Part shown: positions 26,361 through 35,633 of the stretch, in pieces
How positions within the stretch are numbered: the stretch's first letter is position 1
Layout: every line of letters starts with the position of its first letter
Assembly (NCBI GenBank): GCA_017429695.1
Contig: JAFROK010000022.1
Location: forward strand, 1-64,000
DNA: 64,000 nt
Source: Clostridia bacterium
GTDB taxonomy: Bacteria > Bacillota > Clostridia > Christensenellales > Aristaeellaceae
Reading direction: 5' to 3'
Position numbers and translations under genes: made by a program
The notes under the pieces: model-generated
Databases searched by the model: none
What the model saw: only the letters and a program-made list of their open reading frames with translations
Told to the model about the DNA's origin: nothing

Positions 26361-27308
26361 TTACCGGCCGCTGGCCCGGTTTTCCTGGATATAGATCTGG
26401 CTGTACGGAATGGTTTTGTCGGTGATATCCTTCAGCCTCCAGGCCCTGGACCTTCTGGTGCTCAGTTTCCTTTTGCTCTTTTGCTCCAGGCCGTATACCG
26501 ATTTCCCGTCTTTTTCAACCACGCTTTCAGGCTTCAGCACCGTCTTGCTTTCTTTTACCTTCATCCTGGCCTTCTTCTGGGCTTTCATGGCTTTTTTATA
26601 TGATTTCCTGATTCTCCGGTAATCCACTTCTGTCTGGCCTTCATTCCGGCTGATCGTCATTTGATATGCTGCATCCTGATCTCCGGAGCCTTTGGCCCAG
26701 GAGTATTTCATGCCCGGTTCCAGCACCGTTGTTCCGCCCGGTTCCTCGGTGAATTCCGTTTCAGCCGGACTGCCCGCATCCTGGGAATCGACAGCACCTG
26801 TCTTTTCCCCTTCTTTTTCGGTAAACAGTCTGGAAACATCGGTAACATCCAGCACGAGTGACTCCAGGCCCGTAATGGAGGTTCCGTCTTTTTCTGCCTT
26901 GATCTGAATCCTGGCGGATTGATCGTTCCGGATTCCGATCGTCACACTTTCGCCGTCTTTCAGGGTTTTCCCGCCGTCGGTATCTTCGCCCGATACTTTC
27001 TTCAGTTCGAAAATATACGGTGTTTCCCCGATCACTTCCTCGCCGGAGCCTTTCTTCGGCTCGTCCTTGATCACACCGACGGACTTCAGCGCGTCATCCG
27101 GGGTTCCGAATACACCGATCAGCTGCCATACTTCGACCCCGCCGCCGCTGGTGAAAACCTGTTTGTAAAGCTTTCCTTCCGCGTCCGTTACCGTATCCTT
27201 CGGCCACTCGCCTTCCGCCAGCGCGGGCAGACCGGTCCCGGCAACCAGCAGGAGTACAAGCGCTCCGGCCAATACGGTTTTCCATCTCAAATGCTGTTTC
27301 ATCAGCAT
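26361..27308 (-). CDS. Secreted protein with a basic C-terminus
   Basis: A signal peptide (TVLAGALVLLLVAGTGLPALA) and an acidic middle (residues ~100-200) precede a strongly basic tail with RRIRKSYKKAMKAQKKARMK. The first part, GEWPKDTVTDAEGKLYKQVF then VWQLIG, resembles the first part of the cysteine-rich protein at 23455, so they may share an N-terminal domain. The start at 27308 (MLMKQ) follows GGAGGAAT. Function not known. In the same run as the two repeat proteins. Confidence 0.75.
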   Translation of the reverse strand: MLMKQHLRWKTVLAGALVLLLVAGTGLPALAEGEWPKDTVTDAEGKLYKQVFTSGGGVEVWQLIGVFGTPDDALKSVGVIKDEPKKGSGEEVIGETPYIFELKKVSGEDTDGGKTLKDGESVTIGIRNDQSARIQIKAEKDGTSITGLESLVLDVTDVSRLFTEKEGEKTGAVDSQDAGSPAETEFTEEPGGTTVLEPGMKYSWAKGSGDQDAAYQMTISRNEGQTEVDYRRIRKSYKKAMKAQKKARMKVKESKTVLKPESVVEKDGKSVYGLEQKSKRKLSTRRSRAWRLKDITDKTIPYSQIYIQENRASGR

Positions 27309-27342
27309 ATTCCTCCTGTCTGAATCTCCCGCAGTCCTGTCA

Positions 27343-27843
27343 TTACGGAACTTCAACGGTGCTCTCATCCAGTTCCATGTCCGCCGCGCTCTGCGTCAGG
27401 GTTGCAAACAGTTCCTCCGCCTGTTCCACGGTGGCGATGTCCACCGTGTTTTCCCCGCCGTCAAACGTATAGCTGATGCAGAAATCAACGCCTTCTTCGC
27501 ACATAGCTTTCAGTTCGGCGTACTGGCTGAGCATGAAGCTGAACAAGACCGCCCCGTTTTCATATCCGGTACCCCACATATAATACTTGTTCAGGCCTTC
27601 CGCGTCCGCGCCGATCACCACCGGCATGGCCATGTCGTTATCCGGATCAAACATGAAGATCACCAGGCAGATCTTTTCCGTTTCCGATTCCTCCGCCATA
27701 TCGTAAACCTGCCAGGGCTGTCCCAGCACCTGTTCGTCGCAGAACAGGCCGTAGATGTTCTCAAATCCTTTTTCAGCAAAAGCGGTTCCGCAGATTCCCA
27801 TCATGCAAACCAGGGCCATCATCAAAGCGATCCATTTTTTCAT
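27343..27843 (-). CDS. Secreted protein of unknown function (166 aa)
   Basis: The start MKKWIALMMALVCMMGICGT gives a signal peptide and is preceded by AAAAGGAGAG. The mature part has alternating strands and ends acidic. It has a few cysteines (KICLVIFMFD, AMCEEGVDFC). No family recognised. It is between two other secreted genes, 34 bases before the basic-tailed protein, and likely cotranscribed. Confidence 0.75.
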   Translation of the reverse strand: MKKWIALMMALVCMMGICGTAFAEKGFENIYGLFCDEQVLGQPWQVYDMAEESETEKICLVIFMFDPDNDMAMPVVIGADAEGLNKYYMWGTGYENGAVLFSFMLSQYAELKAMCEEGVDFCISYTFDGGENTVDIATVEQAEELFATLTQSAADMELDESTVEVP

Positions 27844-27872
27844 AACCGTTTCTCTCCTTTTCAATCTGTTAA

Positions 27873-29501
27873 TTAATTATTTACCACTAAACTCAGTTCC
27901 CAGAATTCATTCTCCCGTTCCATTTCCATGGTCACCGGCAGCCCGGCCGCGAGATCCGCGGCCGCCAGGGTCATCATGTAGGGTTCGTCATCATAATCAA
28001 TGTCATTGACGCTGAAGATCATATCTCCGGGTTCCAGCCCGATGTGATCCGCCGCCGAATCCTGCTCAACGGCAACCACCAGCACCCCGCCGCTGGCAAA
28101 TCCGTATGCCTTCGCCAGCTCCCGCGGCACCGCCATCGTCGTGATGCCGATATGAACGCTCCCTGCCTGTTCAAATACTTCCTCCGCCGGTGCGGTATAT
28201 GGTTCCGCTTCTTCCGGTTTAGGCGCGTATCCGTTCTCCAGGGTGGAATACCAGTACAGCCCGCTGTCCGGCAGTTCAATGACCGAACGTTCCTCCACAT
28301 AGTCCTTCTCGCCGAGCACCGCTTTTTCAATCCGGTCAACGGCTATCTGCATTTCAGTTGCCGCCGGATAAAGCGCTCCGGCCGCAAAGGACACGGTTCC
28401 TTCCTTTCCCGGTTTGATCAGCGCGGACGTATGGAGCACCCGCTCCTCCAGCAGGATTTCCTCAATGCTGCCTTCGCCCGCAATCACCGGGTTCCTGTCC
28501 GCGTCCAGCGGATTGATTCTTATTTCCGCGCCGGATATGGGCGCACTGCCGGTATTCACCCAGGTCACGGTCAGCACATGGTTTTCCGGATCATATGACG
28601 CGTTTTTGATCAGCAGCATTTTGCCGGCCGGGAACGCTTCGTCCGTCACCGTCACCTTCACGGTGAATTTCGCCGCGCCGTCCTTCTTGTCTGAAACGGT
28701 CAGCGTCCCCTCGCCGACGCTCAGCCCGGTCATGGCAATGCCGATGTCCGGATCGTTACGGATTACCTCATAATCGAAACAGTTGCCCTTCGCCGTGATC
28801 TGGACATTTTTATCAAAATCATTCCCGCAGTAGGTAAAGTGGAAAACGCTGTCTGCCGCCGTCACCGCAAACGTATCCGTTGACGGGTGCAGCGTCGGCA
28901 CATACAGGGAAACCTTCGCGCTCTTCCCGTTGTCCGATTTGCCGGTGATATTGGCTTTTCCGGCGGCCAGCGCCGTCACGGTGCCGTTTTCATCCACCCG
29001 GAGGATTTCTTCGTTCGAGCTGGTCCATTCAATCGTCTGGTTGGTGGCGTTCTCCGGCTGCACCGTGTATTCAATCTGAAGGCTTTCGCCGTAAGCAACC
29101 GGGATATTCCCCTTCGTGGCGATCTTCACGGCCGAAACCGGCACGGTCACGGTCACCGCTGCTGAAGCGGTCAGCTCGCTGCCGTCCTCCAGGGTGGCCG
29201 TACAGGTGATCTGCGCGGTGCCGCCGTCCTTTGCCTTGACAGTTCCGCCTTTATCCACCGTCGCCACCGTATCGTCCGATGTGGCCCAGGCATATTTTGC
29301 CTTTTTCGGGTTTGCCACGTTTTCCAGCGTGGTCTTCAGTTTCTGGCTTTTGCCCTTGACCAGCGTCAGCTCCGTCTGGTCCAGCGTCAGAAGCGGCGTA
29401 CCGGCTGTTTCTTCCGCCCAGGCGCTTACAGCGGACAGCACCAGCGCCAGGCATATAATCAGCGCGGCCAGCGGCAGGATTCTGTTTTTCACAGGTAACA
29501 T
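27873..29501 (-). CDS. Secreted Big2-domain protein with C-terminal PDZ domain
   Basis: After the signal peptide, residues 35-115 and 120-200 are bacterial Ig-like (Big2) domains (VKGKSQKLKTTL then KYAWATSDDTVATVD, and WTSSNEEILRVDENGTVTAL). Two further beta domains follow. The last 95 residues are a PDZ domain: YGFASGGVLVVAVEQDSAAD, then IGLEPGDMIFSVNDIDYDD. The ribosome-binding site AAGGGGGA is only one or two bases from the ATG, while GTG at 29492 has normal spacing, so that is a real alternative. It may bind peptides at the surface. No protease domain is present. Confidence 0.82.
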   Translation of the reverse strand: MLPVKNRILPLAALIICLALVLSAVSAWAEETAGTPLLTLDQTELTLVKGKSQKLKTTLENVANPKKAKYAWATSDDTVATVDKGGTVKAKDGGTAQITCTATLEDGSELTASAAVTVTVPVSAVKIATKGNIPVAYGESLQIEYTVQPENATNQTIEWTSSNEEILRVDENGTVTALAAGKANITGKSDNGKSAKVSLYVPTLHPSTDTFAVTAADSVFHFTYCGNDFDKNVQITAKGNCFDYEVIRNDPDIGIAMTGLSVGEGTLTVSDKKDGAAKFTVKVTVTDEAFPAGKMLLIKNASYDPENHVLTVTWVNTGSAPISGAEIRINPLDADRNPVIAGEGSIEEILLEERVLHTSALIKPGKEGTVSFAAGALYPAATEMQIAVDRIEKAVLGEKDYVEERSVIELPDSGLYWYSTLENGYAPKPEEAEPYTAPAEEVFEQAGSVHIGITTMAVPRELAKAYGFASGGVLVVAVEQDSAADHIGLEPGDMIFSVNDIDYDDEPYMMTLAAADLAAGLPVTMEMERENEFWELSLVVNN

Positions 29502-29606
29502 TCCCCCTTATGTGTAGTATCTTAAACCGGAAAAACCGGATCGTCGTCACACATGAAATTTTCAGAATGGAATACGTGTCTTCCTGAAGAGTATATCATA
29601 AAATTC

Positions 29607-29631
29607 AGCCCGGCGCATAGCGTTCCGGGCT
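29607..29631 (-). terminator. Weak hairpin after the DUF3021 gene
   Basis: On the minus strand AGCCCGG and CCGGGCT flank an 11-base loop and are followed by GAATTTTAT. It is a possible but weak terminator. Confidence 0.45.
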
Positions 29632-29658
29632 GAACGGTTGTTATTTGGGTTTAAGCGG

Positions 29659-30072
29659 TTATTCCGGTTTCTGGGCCGACTTCCATTTTTTCAGGTCGCT
29701 GTTCATCCGCCGCACCGTCCTGCTGTAGGAACGGAAGCATATCAGCCAGATGCAGATATACCCGATCAGCTCCCCGGCTGTCATGATCCAGAAGGCAGTA
29801 CTCCACGGTTCAAACCATTTGAGCACAAAGCACGCGAGGAGATTCACGCCCATCACAATCAGGAAATGCGTCACGGTGGCCCGCAGGATGCTCCATTTTT
29901 CGATGTCATAGACCACCGTAGTGCCCATGGCGATCGCCCCGGGAATGCCGCCCAGCAGGATGTTGGGAAGCGCCTCCCCGAAATCGTGCCCTCCGCCCAG
30001 GGAGAAAAGCAGGCCGATCATGCATCCGCATGCATAACCCAGGAGGGTAAGCAGCATCGCTTTTTTATACAT
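29659..30072 (-). CDS. DUF3021 membrane protein
   Basis: A protein of 137 residues with four predicted membrane helices (LLTLLGYACGCMIGLLFSL, then IPGAIAMGTTVVYDIEKWS, FLIVMGVNLLACFV, LIGYICIWLICF). It matches DUF3021 proteins, which are encoded next to a LytTR regulator in many Firmicutes. I start it at MYKKAM (30072), 5 bases after the regulator's stop. Its role, if it follows the known pairs, is a membrane partner of the regulator. Confidence 0.85.
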   Translation of the reverse strand: MYKKAMLLTLLGYACGCMIGLLFSLGGGHDFGEALPNILLGGIPGAIAMGTTVVYDIEKWSILRATVTHFLIVMGVNLLACFVLKWFEPWSTAFWIMTAGELIGYICIWLICFRSYSRTVRRMNSDLKKWKSAQKPE

Positions 30073-30077
30073 TGCGC

Positions 30078-30560
30078 CTACTCCTCCTCTCTCGTTTCGA
30101 TCCGGTTCAGCGCCAGCTGGATCGCTTTCACGTACCGGCGGGCCGCCCATGTCACGGTGCCGTCATCAAAGACAATATGCACCGTGCCGGCCATGCTGAA
30201 ATCAAAGCGGGCAATTTTGCGGATATTCACAATTTCAAACCGGCTGATGCGGATGAACCGGTCCGGGTTCAGCACCATTTCCAGATAGGACAGGGATTTG
30301 TTCGATTCATAGAATCCGTTTTCCGTGCAGATCTGAACCCGCCGGGATTCCACAAACACGCGGACGATATCCCGCTGGCTCAGCAGTTCCATCGTTTCAT
30401 CCCGGTGGCCGACGATCTGGGGATATCCGCCGTCCATGCAGTTTTCCACCGCGTGGATAATATTCTCCACTTCCTGGGTCTTTCTGTCCGTACGGATAAC
30501 TACCACAGGATCATGGCAAGCCGGATCAATCCGGATTTCAATATCGACAGCTTTACTCAT
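30078..30560 (-). CDS. LytTR-family DNA-binding regulator
   Basis: A small regulator (160 aa) with no receiver domain. The C-terminal ~100 residues form the LytTR beta-fold: QRDIVRVFVESRRVQICTEN, then DRFIRISRFEIVNIRKIARF and VTWAARRYVKAI. It binds DNA directly and is paired with a DUF3021 membrane protein. It may control the secreted genes around it, but no LytTR site was looked for in detail. GGGGAAGCTGC precedes the ATG. Confidence 0.9.
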   Translation of the reverse strand: MSKAVDIEIRIDPACHDPVVVIRTDRKTQEVENIIHAVENCMDGGYPQIVGHRDETMELLSQRDIVRVFVESRRVQICTENGFYESNKSLSYLEMVLNPDRFIRISRFEIVNIRKIARFDFSMAGTVHIVFDDGTVTWAARRYVKAIQLALNRIETREEE

Positions 30561-30684
30561 GCAGCTTCCCCGTTTTTCGGAAGTTTTGCTTCAGGCAGCC
30601 CGGATATTATATCACCCTTATGTGCATGTTTCAAACATTTCCGATACTCAGGGGAAGCCTTTTTGATTCAATTTTGTTGATTCA

Positions 30685-31074
30685 TCAATATTCACACAGC
30701 GCGCCGAAATCAAAGTCCGCGATGCTCAGCACGCTCACGTTACCCTGCAGGTCTTCATACGGGAACAGGATCTTCCAGGACGGGGCGGCATTCGGAACCA
30801 CCACGGTCGCCTGGCACAGGATCGCGTGATTGGTACCCGCAACCACCTGGGATCCGAGGTACGCAACCGGCACATAATTGACGCCGACCAGGCCTTCCAT
30901 CGCCTTGGCCACCAGGGCGTTCACTTCGTCCGTAATCGCCGGATCTTCCGCGGGCGCCCATCCGCCCACCAGGTTGTTGCCGCCAAGCACCGGGGTGTTG
31001 TTGTCTTCTGCATGCACACAGGCAATGCCGAATACCATCACCAGGGCCAGAATCATGGAAATTACTTTACGCAT
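30685..31074 (-). CDS. Secreted stefin/cystatin-like protein (129 aa)
   Basis: The signal peptide (VISMILALVMVFGIACVHA) precedes a single domain of about 105 residues. Near its start is NLVGGWAPAEDPAITDEV with the GG typical of stefin N-termini, then a helix, then YLGSQVVAGTNHAILC, which matches the stefin QVVAGTNY loop nearly exactly. Strands follow, ending in a Tyr. A paralogue domain is fused at 22721. The AAGGAGG site and the promoter at 31132-31160 support it. If real, this is a bacterial exported inhibitor of papain-like peptidases. The third stefin contact (the Leu/Pro loop) is not clear. Confidence 0.75.
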   Translation of the reverse strand: MRKVISMILALVMVFGIACVHAEDNNTPVLGGNNLVGGWAPAEDPAITDEVNALVAKAMEGLVGVNYVPVAYLGSQVVAGTNHAILCQATVVVPNAAPSWKILFPYEDLQGNVSVLSIADFDFGALCEY

Positions 31075-31131
31075 AGGATCAATCCTCCTTCAGAATATGT
31101 GTGGAAATATCTTCCATCATTCTATACGACG

Positions 31132-31160
31132 ATTGTACCCACCCTGGCGTTCCATTTCAA
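31132..31160 (-). promoter_or_regulatory. Promoter of the cystatin-like gene
   Basis: On the minus strand TTGAAA (31155-31160) and TACAAT (31132-31137) have a 17-base spacer. The ATG lies 57 bases downstream. Confidence 0.75.
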
Positions 31161-31224
31161 GATTTTTTGTCCAAACGGTTGTTTTCACCGCGCAAGCGGT
31201 CGGAAACAGGCCCATTCGCAGCCG

Positions 31225-31734
31225 TCACGCATTCCAGACGCTCCGGATGATTTCTTTCTCCTCCCCCTGGTACGGGCCCATGCCGTCAAACAGCATCCGG
31301 AATCCGCATTTTGCCAGCACCCGGCATGACGCGGCGTTGGCCTTCAGGCAGATCCCGTATACTTCCCGGATGCCCATATCGCCGCTGATCACCGGCAGGA
31401 AGGCCTTCACGGCTTCCGTGGCATACCCGTTGCCCGTGTACCTTCCGCCGATATGGTATCCGATTTCCCACTTTCCGTCCTCAATCCCGGCCATCTGCAC
31501 ATATCCGATATTCTGCCGGCCGTTTTTCGTCAGCACGGCATACACAAACGGCCCGTCCGCCGTGCCGTACCGGGATGTCAGGAATGCCAGCGCCTCCCGT
31601 GCTTCCTCCGGCGTCTCAAACACTTCGTCCGGAACAAACCGCCGGACATCCGTATCCAGGGAGTTTTCATGCACATCCTGCGCCATATCCATGGTCATTT
31701 CAGTAATGATCAGCCGTTCCGTTTCAATTCTCAT
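31225..31734 (-). CDS. GNAT N-acetyltransferase, RimJ/RimL type
   Basis: The N-terminus MRIETERLIITEMTMDMAQD and the acetyl-CoA motif GGRYTGNGYATEAVKAFL are characteristic. It probably acetylates a small molecule or a protein N-terminus. The start at 31734 has GAAGGG and overlaps the end of the Ca2+ ATPase gene by 11 bases, so it is translationally coupled to it. The substrate is unknown. Confidence 0.9.
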   Translation of the reverse strand: MRIETERLIITEMTMDMAQDVHENSLDTDVRRFVPDEVFETPEEAREALAFLTSRYGTADGPFVYAVLTKNGRQNIGYVQMAGIEDGKWEIGYHIGGRYTGNGYATEAVKAFLPVISGDMGIREVYGICLKANAASCRVLAKCGFRMLFDGMGPYQGEEKEIIRSVWNA

Positions 31735-34381
31735 TTTTGTTTCCCTTCTTTTCCGCTCTCCGGAGCGTCCTGCGGCGGATGGCTTTTTCGGTTTCAACAA
31801 TCGGAATCACCGTGATGGCAAGCCCCATAGCCACCAGGTATTCCGCGAATGAAATCGGCTGGAAGGAAAAGAGCGAATTCAGGAACGGCACAAAAACCAC
31901 CGCCGCCGTAACCAGCAGGGAAAACGCCAGCGTCCCCCACAGCCACAGGTTCTGCTTTCTGATGCTGAACAGGGATGCCACGCGGGAGCGCATATTGAAG
32001 GAATGAAAGATTTCAATCATACTCAGCGTCAGGAATGCCATGGTCATACCTGCCGGCGATTCCCCGATCATCCATGTCCCGCTTTCCATCCGGTGCCCGG
32101 CAAAGAAACTGAACACCGTCACGGCGGCAATCACCAGCCCCTGGAAAGCGATATCGAATCCCAGGCCGTCTGCGAATATGCTCTCCTTCCGGTTTCTGGG
32201 CGGGTGGTTCATCACATTCTTTTCCGCGCCTTCCATGCCGAGGGCTACCGCCGGCAGCGTATCGGTAATCAGGTTGATCCACAGGATGTGGACCGGCTTC
32301 AGGATGGTAAAGCCCATCAGCGTGGCGGAGAAAACAGCCAGCACCTCCGCCAGGTTGGCGCCCAGCAGGAACTGGATGGCTTTGCGGATATTGTCATAAA
32401 TCCGCCGGCCTTCCCCGACCGCGGAAACGATGGTGGCAAAATTGTCGTCCGTCAGGATCATATCCGCCACGGATTTGGTCACGTCGGTGCCGGTAATGCC
32501 CATCCCCACGCCGATATCCGCGCTTTTGATGGACGGCGCGTCATTCACGCCGTCGCCGGTCATGGCCGTTACCATGCCCAGGTTCTTCCACGCGTTCACA
32601 ATCCGGACCTTGTTTTCAGGCTGGACGCGGGCATAAACGGAATACCGCCGCACATCATGCGCAAATGCCTCGTCCGGTATCGCGTCCAGCTCTGCGCCGG
32701 TAATGGCGGCCTGTCCGGGTTTCAGGATTCCCAGCTCCCGGGCAATCGCCGTGGCGGTATCCTTGTGGTCCCCGGTAATCATGATGGGACGGATGCCGGC
32801 GCCGGTACACTGCCGGATGGCTTCCTTCACTTCGGGGCGGATCGGGTCGATCATGCCGCACATACCGATCCAGGTCAGGTCCTGTTCCAGCGCGTCCGGC
32901 GCGTTGGATACAGGCCGGTCGTCATAGATCCGCTGGGCGGCGCCGAGCACCCGCAGTGCCTGGTCCGCCATGGCTTTGTTTTCCGCCAGGATTTGCTTCC
33001 GCTGCTGCTCCGTCATCGGGGCCGCCTGTCCGTTCTGCCAGATCCGGGTACAGCGGCGCAGCACCTCGTCCGGAGCGCCTTTGGTAAACTGGATAAATCC
33101 GTGCCCGGCTTTTGCCCGGTGCAGGGTGGACATCATTTTGCGCAGGGAATCAAACGGCGCCTCATCCACCCGGGGCAGGTCCGCGGCCAGCACAGGCTTG
33201 GGCAGGCCGTTTTTGTTCGCGTCATTCACCAGCGCGCATTCGGTGGCTTCGCCGACCGCCTCCCCTTCTTCCAGTTCCGCGTCGGAACACAGTGCCATGG
33301 CGGTCATCAGCAGTGGCTCATCTTCCGTCACCTTTTTCACAACCGTCATTTTGTTCTGGGTCAGCGTACCGGTCTTGTCGGAACAGATGATCTGGGTGCA
33401 TCCCAGCGTTTCCACCGCGGTCAGTTTCCGGATGATGGCGTGGTTTTTGCTCATCTTTGTCACGCCGATGGACAGCAGCACCGTCACCACCGCGCTCAGG
33501 CCTTCCGGAATGGCCGCCACCGCCAGCGATACCGCGATCATAAACGTATCCAGCACTGCTTTGCCGCCGTTCCGGACCAGGTTCACAATAAACACGAACA
33601 CGCAGATCACCAGGATCATGGCGGACAGTTTACGGGACAGCTCATTCAGTTTAATCTGAAGCGGCGTTTCTTCTTCCTTGGCGTTAGTCAGGGCGTCGGC
33701 AATCGCGCCCATTTCCGTATTCATGCCTGTGCCTGTCACAACGGCATGTCCCCGGCCGTAGGTCACAATGGACCCCATGTAGACCATGTTCTTCCGGTCG
33801 CCGAGGGAAACCTCCCCGTTTTCACCTGCTGCCAGCGCCTCGCTCTGTTTCTCCACGTCCGTGGATTCGCCGGTCAAGGCGGCCTCCTGGACTTTCATGG
33901 ACGCGCACTCCACAATCCGGGCATCCGCCGGAACAGCGTCCCCGGCTTCCAGCACCAGCAGGTCGCCCCGGACCACTTCATCCGCCCGGATGGTTTTCTG
34001 GTGGCCGTCCCGGATGACCTTCGCGGTTGCCGCGGCCACCTGCTGCAGCGCTTCGATCGCCGCCTCTGCCTTGCTTTCCTGGTAAACGCCCAGGCAGGCA
34101 TTAATCAGCACAACGGCCAGAATAATGATGGAATCCGTCAGGCTCTCGCCGGCATAAATAGCAGTAATCGCGCTGACCGCCGCGGCAATGATCAGCACAA
34201 TCGTCATCGGATCCCGGAGTTCCCCGAGGAATTTCTTCAGCAGGCTGTCCTTTTTACCTTCCTGCAGCCGATTGGGCCCGTCCTTCGCAAGTCGGGCAGC
34301 CGCCTCCCCGTCGGTCAGTCCTTCCATGGAAGATCCGGTTTCCGCCAGCACGGCATCCTTGTCCGCCAGATATGATTTCAA
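31724..34381 (-). CDS. Calcium-transporting P-type ATPase
   Basis: P-type IIA/IIB cation pump of 885 residues with ten predicted membrane helices. It has TGES (ALTGESTDVEK), the phosphorylated Asp in CSDKTGTLTQNKM, PEGLSAVVTV in helix 4, and TGDGVNDAPSIKSADIG. The family pumps Ca2+ (occasionally Mn2+) out of the cytoplasm. The start codon is TTG (34381), set by GGGGAGGG eight bases upstream. A promoter is at 34415-34443. It overlaps a GNAT gene. Confidence 0.94.
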   Translation of the reverse strand: MKSYLADKDAVLAETGSSMEGLTDGEAAARLAKDGPNRLQEGKKDSLLKKFLGELRDPMTIVLIIAAAVSAITAIYAGESLTDSIIILAVVLINACLGVYQESKAEAAIEALQQVAAATAKVIRDGHQKTIRADEVVRGDLLVLEAGDAVPADARIVECASMKVQEAALTGESTDVEKQSEALAAGENGEVSLGDRKNMVYMGSIVTYGRGHAVVTGTGMNTEMGAIADALTNAKEEETPLQIKLNELSRKLSAMILVICVFVFIVNLVRNGGKAVLDTFMIAVSLAVAAIPEGLSAVVTVLLSIGVTKMSKNHAIIRKLTAVETLGCTQIICSDKTGTLTQNKMTVVKKVTEDEPLLMTAMALCSDAELEEGEAVGEATECALVNDANKNGLPKPVLAADLPRVDEAPFDSLRKMMSTLHRAKAGHGFIQFTKGAPDEVLRRCTRIWQNGQAAPMTEQQRKQILAENKAMADQALRVLGAAQRIYDDRPVSNAPDALEQDLTWIGMCGMIDPIRPEVKEAIRQCTGAGIRPIMITGDHKDTATAIARELGILKPGQAAITGAELDAIPDEAFAHDVRRYSVYARVQPENKVRIVNAWKNLGMVTAMTGDGVNDAPSIKSADIGVGMGITGTDVTKSVADMILTDDNFATIVSAVGEGRRIYDNIRKAIQFLLGANLAEVLAVFSATLMGFTILKPVHILWINLITDTLPAVALGMEGAEKNVMNHPPRNRKESIFADGLGFDIAFQGLVIAAVTVFSFFAGHRMESGTWMIGESPAGMTMAFLTLSMIEIFHSFNMRSRVASLFSIRKQNLWLWGTLAFSLLVTAAVVFVPFLNSLFSFQPISFAEYLVAMGLAITVIPIVETEKAIRRRTLRRAEKKGNKNEN

Positions 34382-34414
34382 TGCGTATACCCTCCCCTGC
34401 CATCTGTCGGTGGT

Positions 34415-34443
34415 ATTGTATCCTTTTCATCCGGAGAGTTCAA
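34415..34443 (-). promoter_or_regulatory. Promoter of the calcium ATPase gene
   Basis: On the minus strand TTGAAC (34438-34443) and TACAAT (34415-34420) have a 17-base spacer. Confidence 0.75.
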
Positions 34444-34483
34444 GTTCCCGGCACTGAAGAAGCATCCGGACCCTTTTCTTTCC

Positions 34484-34512
34484 TTGTGAACAGGAAAAAA
34501 GTATGGTAATAT
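34484..34512 (+). promoter_or_regulatory. Promoter of the HD-GYP gene
   Basis: TTGTGA (34484-34489) and TAATAT (34507-34512) have a 17-base spacer and are divergent from the ATPase promoter. Confidence 0.55.
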
Positions 34513-34577
34513 AAGGTTGTTATCAGGTTGTTTACCGGGCGCTGAAGCGCCTTTTGTTATGACAGGAGCGTGTGAAA

Positions 34578-35630
34578 ATGAAGGACAAGTTCCCCATTGC
34601 CGCTGCCGGAAGCAGGCGGAATTCCCTTCCCCGCCGGGAAACGCACGGATATGGGATGTTTGCCGTTCTGCTTCTCCTGTATGTTGCCGCCGCTGTTTTC
34701 ACGCCCATCCTGTCGGGTTCAGACAAAATCATTGTCATCGGGCAGGCCCATCTGCCGGTACGCAGCTTTGCCGCCGGTGTGCTTTCATCTCTCGCCAACA
34801 TCTGCATCATCTGCCTGGTCGTGTTTTACGGCAAGCTGGGATTCATCATCGCCCTGTGCGCGCTGCTGCTCCAGTTCCCGATCTGGGCCCGGAACATGCT
34901 GGTTTTGCGGAATCTGTCCAACATTCCCGGCGTTTTCAGTTCATTGCTGACCATTGTTGCCATGATCCTGATCCGCTCCCGGGACAAAAAAATCGACCGC
35001 TATCAGGCGGAGGAAGTGCAGCGCCTGAAGGAGCAGCAGGAACTGACTAAGCGCCTGTTTGAACAGACGGCCACCGCGCTGGTGACCGCCATCGATGCCA
35101 AAGACGAGTATTCCCACGGGCACTCCATCCGGGTGGCCGAGTATTCCCGGCGCATTGCCGCCCTGATGGGAAAAGATGAGGAGGAATGCCGGAAGGTCTA
35201 TTATGCCGGCCTTTTGCATGACGTCGGCAAACTGGGCATCCCGGATGCGATCATCAACAAAAAGGCCGCCCTGACGCCGGAGGAATACGAAGAGATCAAA
35301 AAGCATCCCGTGTTGGGCGAACAGATTCTTTCCAGCATCAGCGACCATCCCTACATCCGCATCGGCGCCCATTACCACCATGAGCGGTATGACGGCACCG
35401 GCTATCCGGACGGGCTGAAAGGAAAGGATATCCCCGAGATCGCGCGGATCATCTCCGTGGCGGATACGTATGATACCCTTTCCTCCAACCGCAGTTACCG
35501 CAAGGCGCTTCCCCAGCAGGTCATCCGGGAGGAAATCGTCGCCGGCGCCGGTTACCAGTTCGATCCGGATATTGCCATGATCATGTGCAGTATGATTGAC
35601 CAGGATCGCGATTATTCAATGAAAGAGTAA
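34578..35630 (+). CDS. Membrane-anchored HD-GYP domain protein
   Basis: Four N-terminal membrane helices (residues ~30-140) are followed by a short coiled coil (IDRYQAEEVQRLKEQQEL) and an HD-GYP domain with LLHDVGKLGIP and HYHHERYDGTGYPDGLKG. Many such domains hydrolyse cyclic di-nucleotides (c-di-GMP), and others bind them. The start is ATG 34578 after AGGAGCGTGTGAAA. The stop is 3 bases from the end of the convergent GH3 gene. The ligand cannot be read from sequence. Confidence 0.9.
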   Translation: MKDKFPIAAAGSRRNSLPRRETHGYGMFAVLLLLYVAAAVFTPILSGSDKIIVIGQAHLPVRSFAAGVLSSLANICIICLVVFYGKLGFIIALCALLLQFPIWARNMLVLRNLSNIPGVFSSLLTIVAMILIRSRDKKIDRYQAEEVQRLKEQQELTKRLFEQTATALVTAIDAKDEYSHGHSIRVAEYSRRIAALMGKDEEECRKVYYAGLLHDVGKLGIPDAIINKKAALTPEEYEEIKKHPVLGEQILSSISDHPYIRIGAHYHHERYDGTGYPDGLKGKDIPEIARIISVADTYDTLSSNRSYRKALPQQVIREEIVAGAGYQFDPDIAMIMCSMIDQDRDYSMKE

Positions 35631-35633
35631 CCA

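Noticed and set aside
32003-34375. Long plus-strand open frame (790 codons) opposite the calcium ATPase
   Set aside because: It is the antisense shadow of a clear P-type ATPase. The composition (His, Arg, Gln, Pro rich) is non-protein-like and there is no ribosome-binding site.
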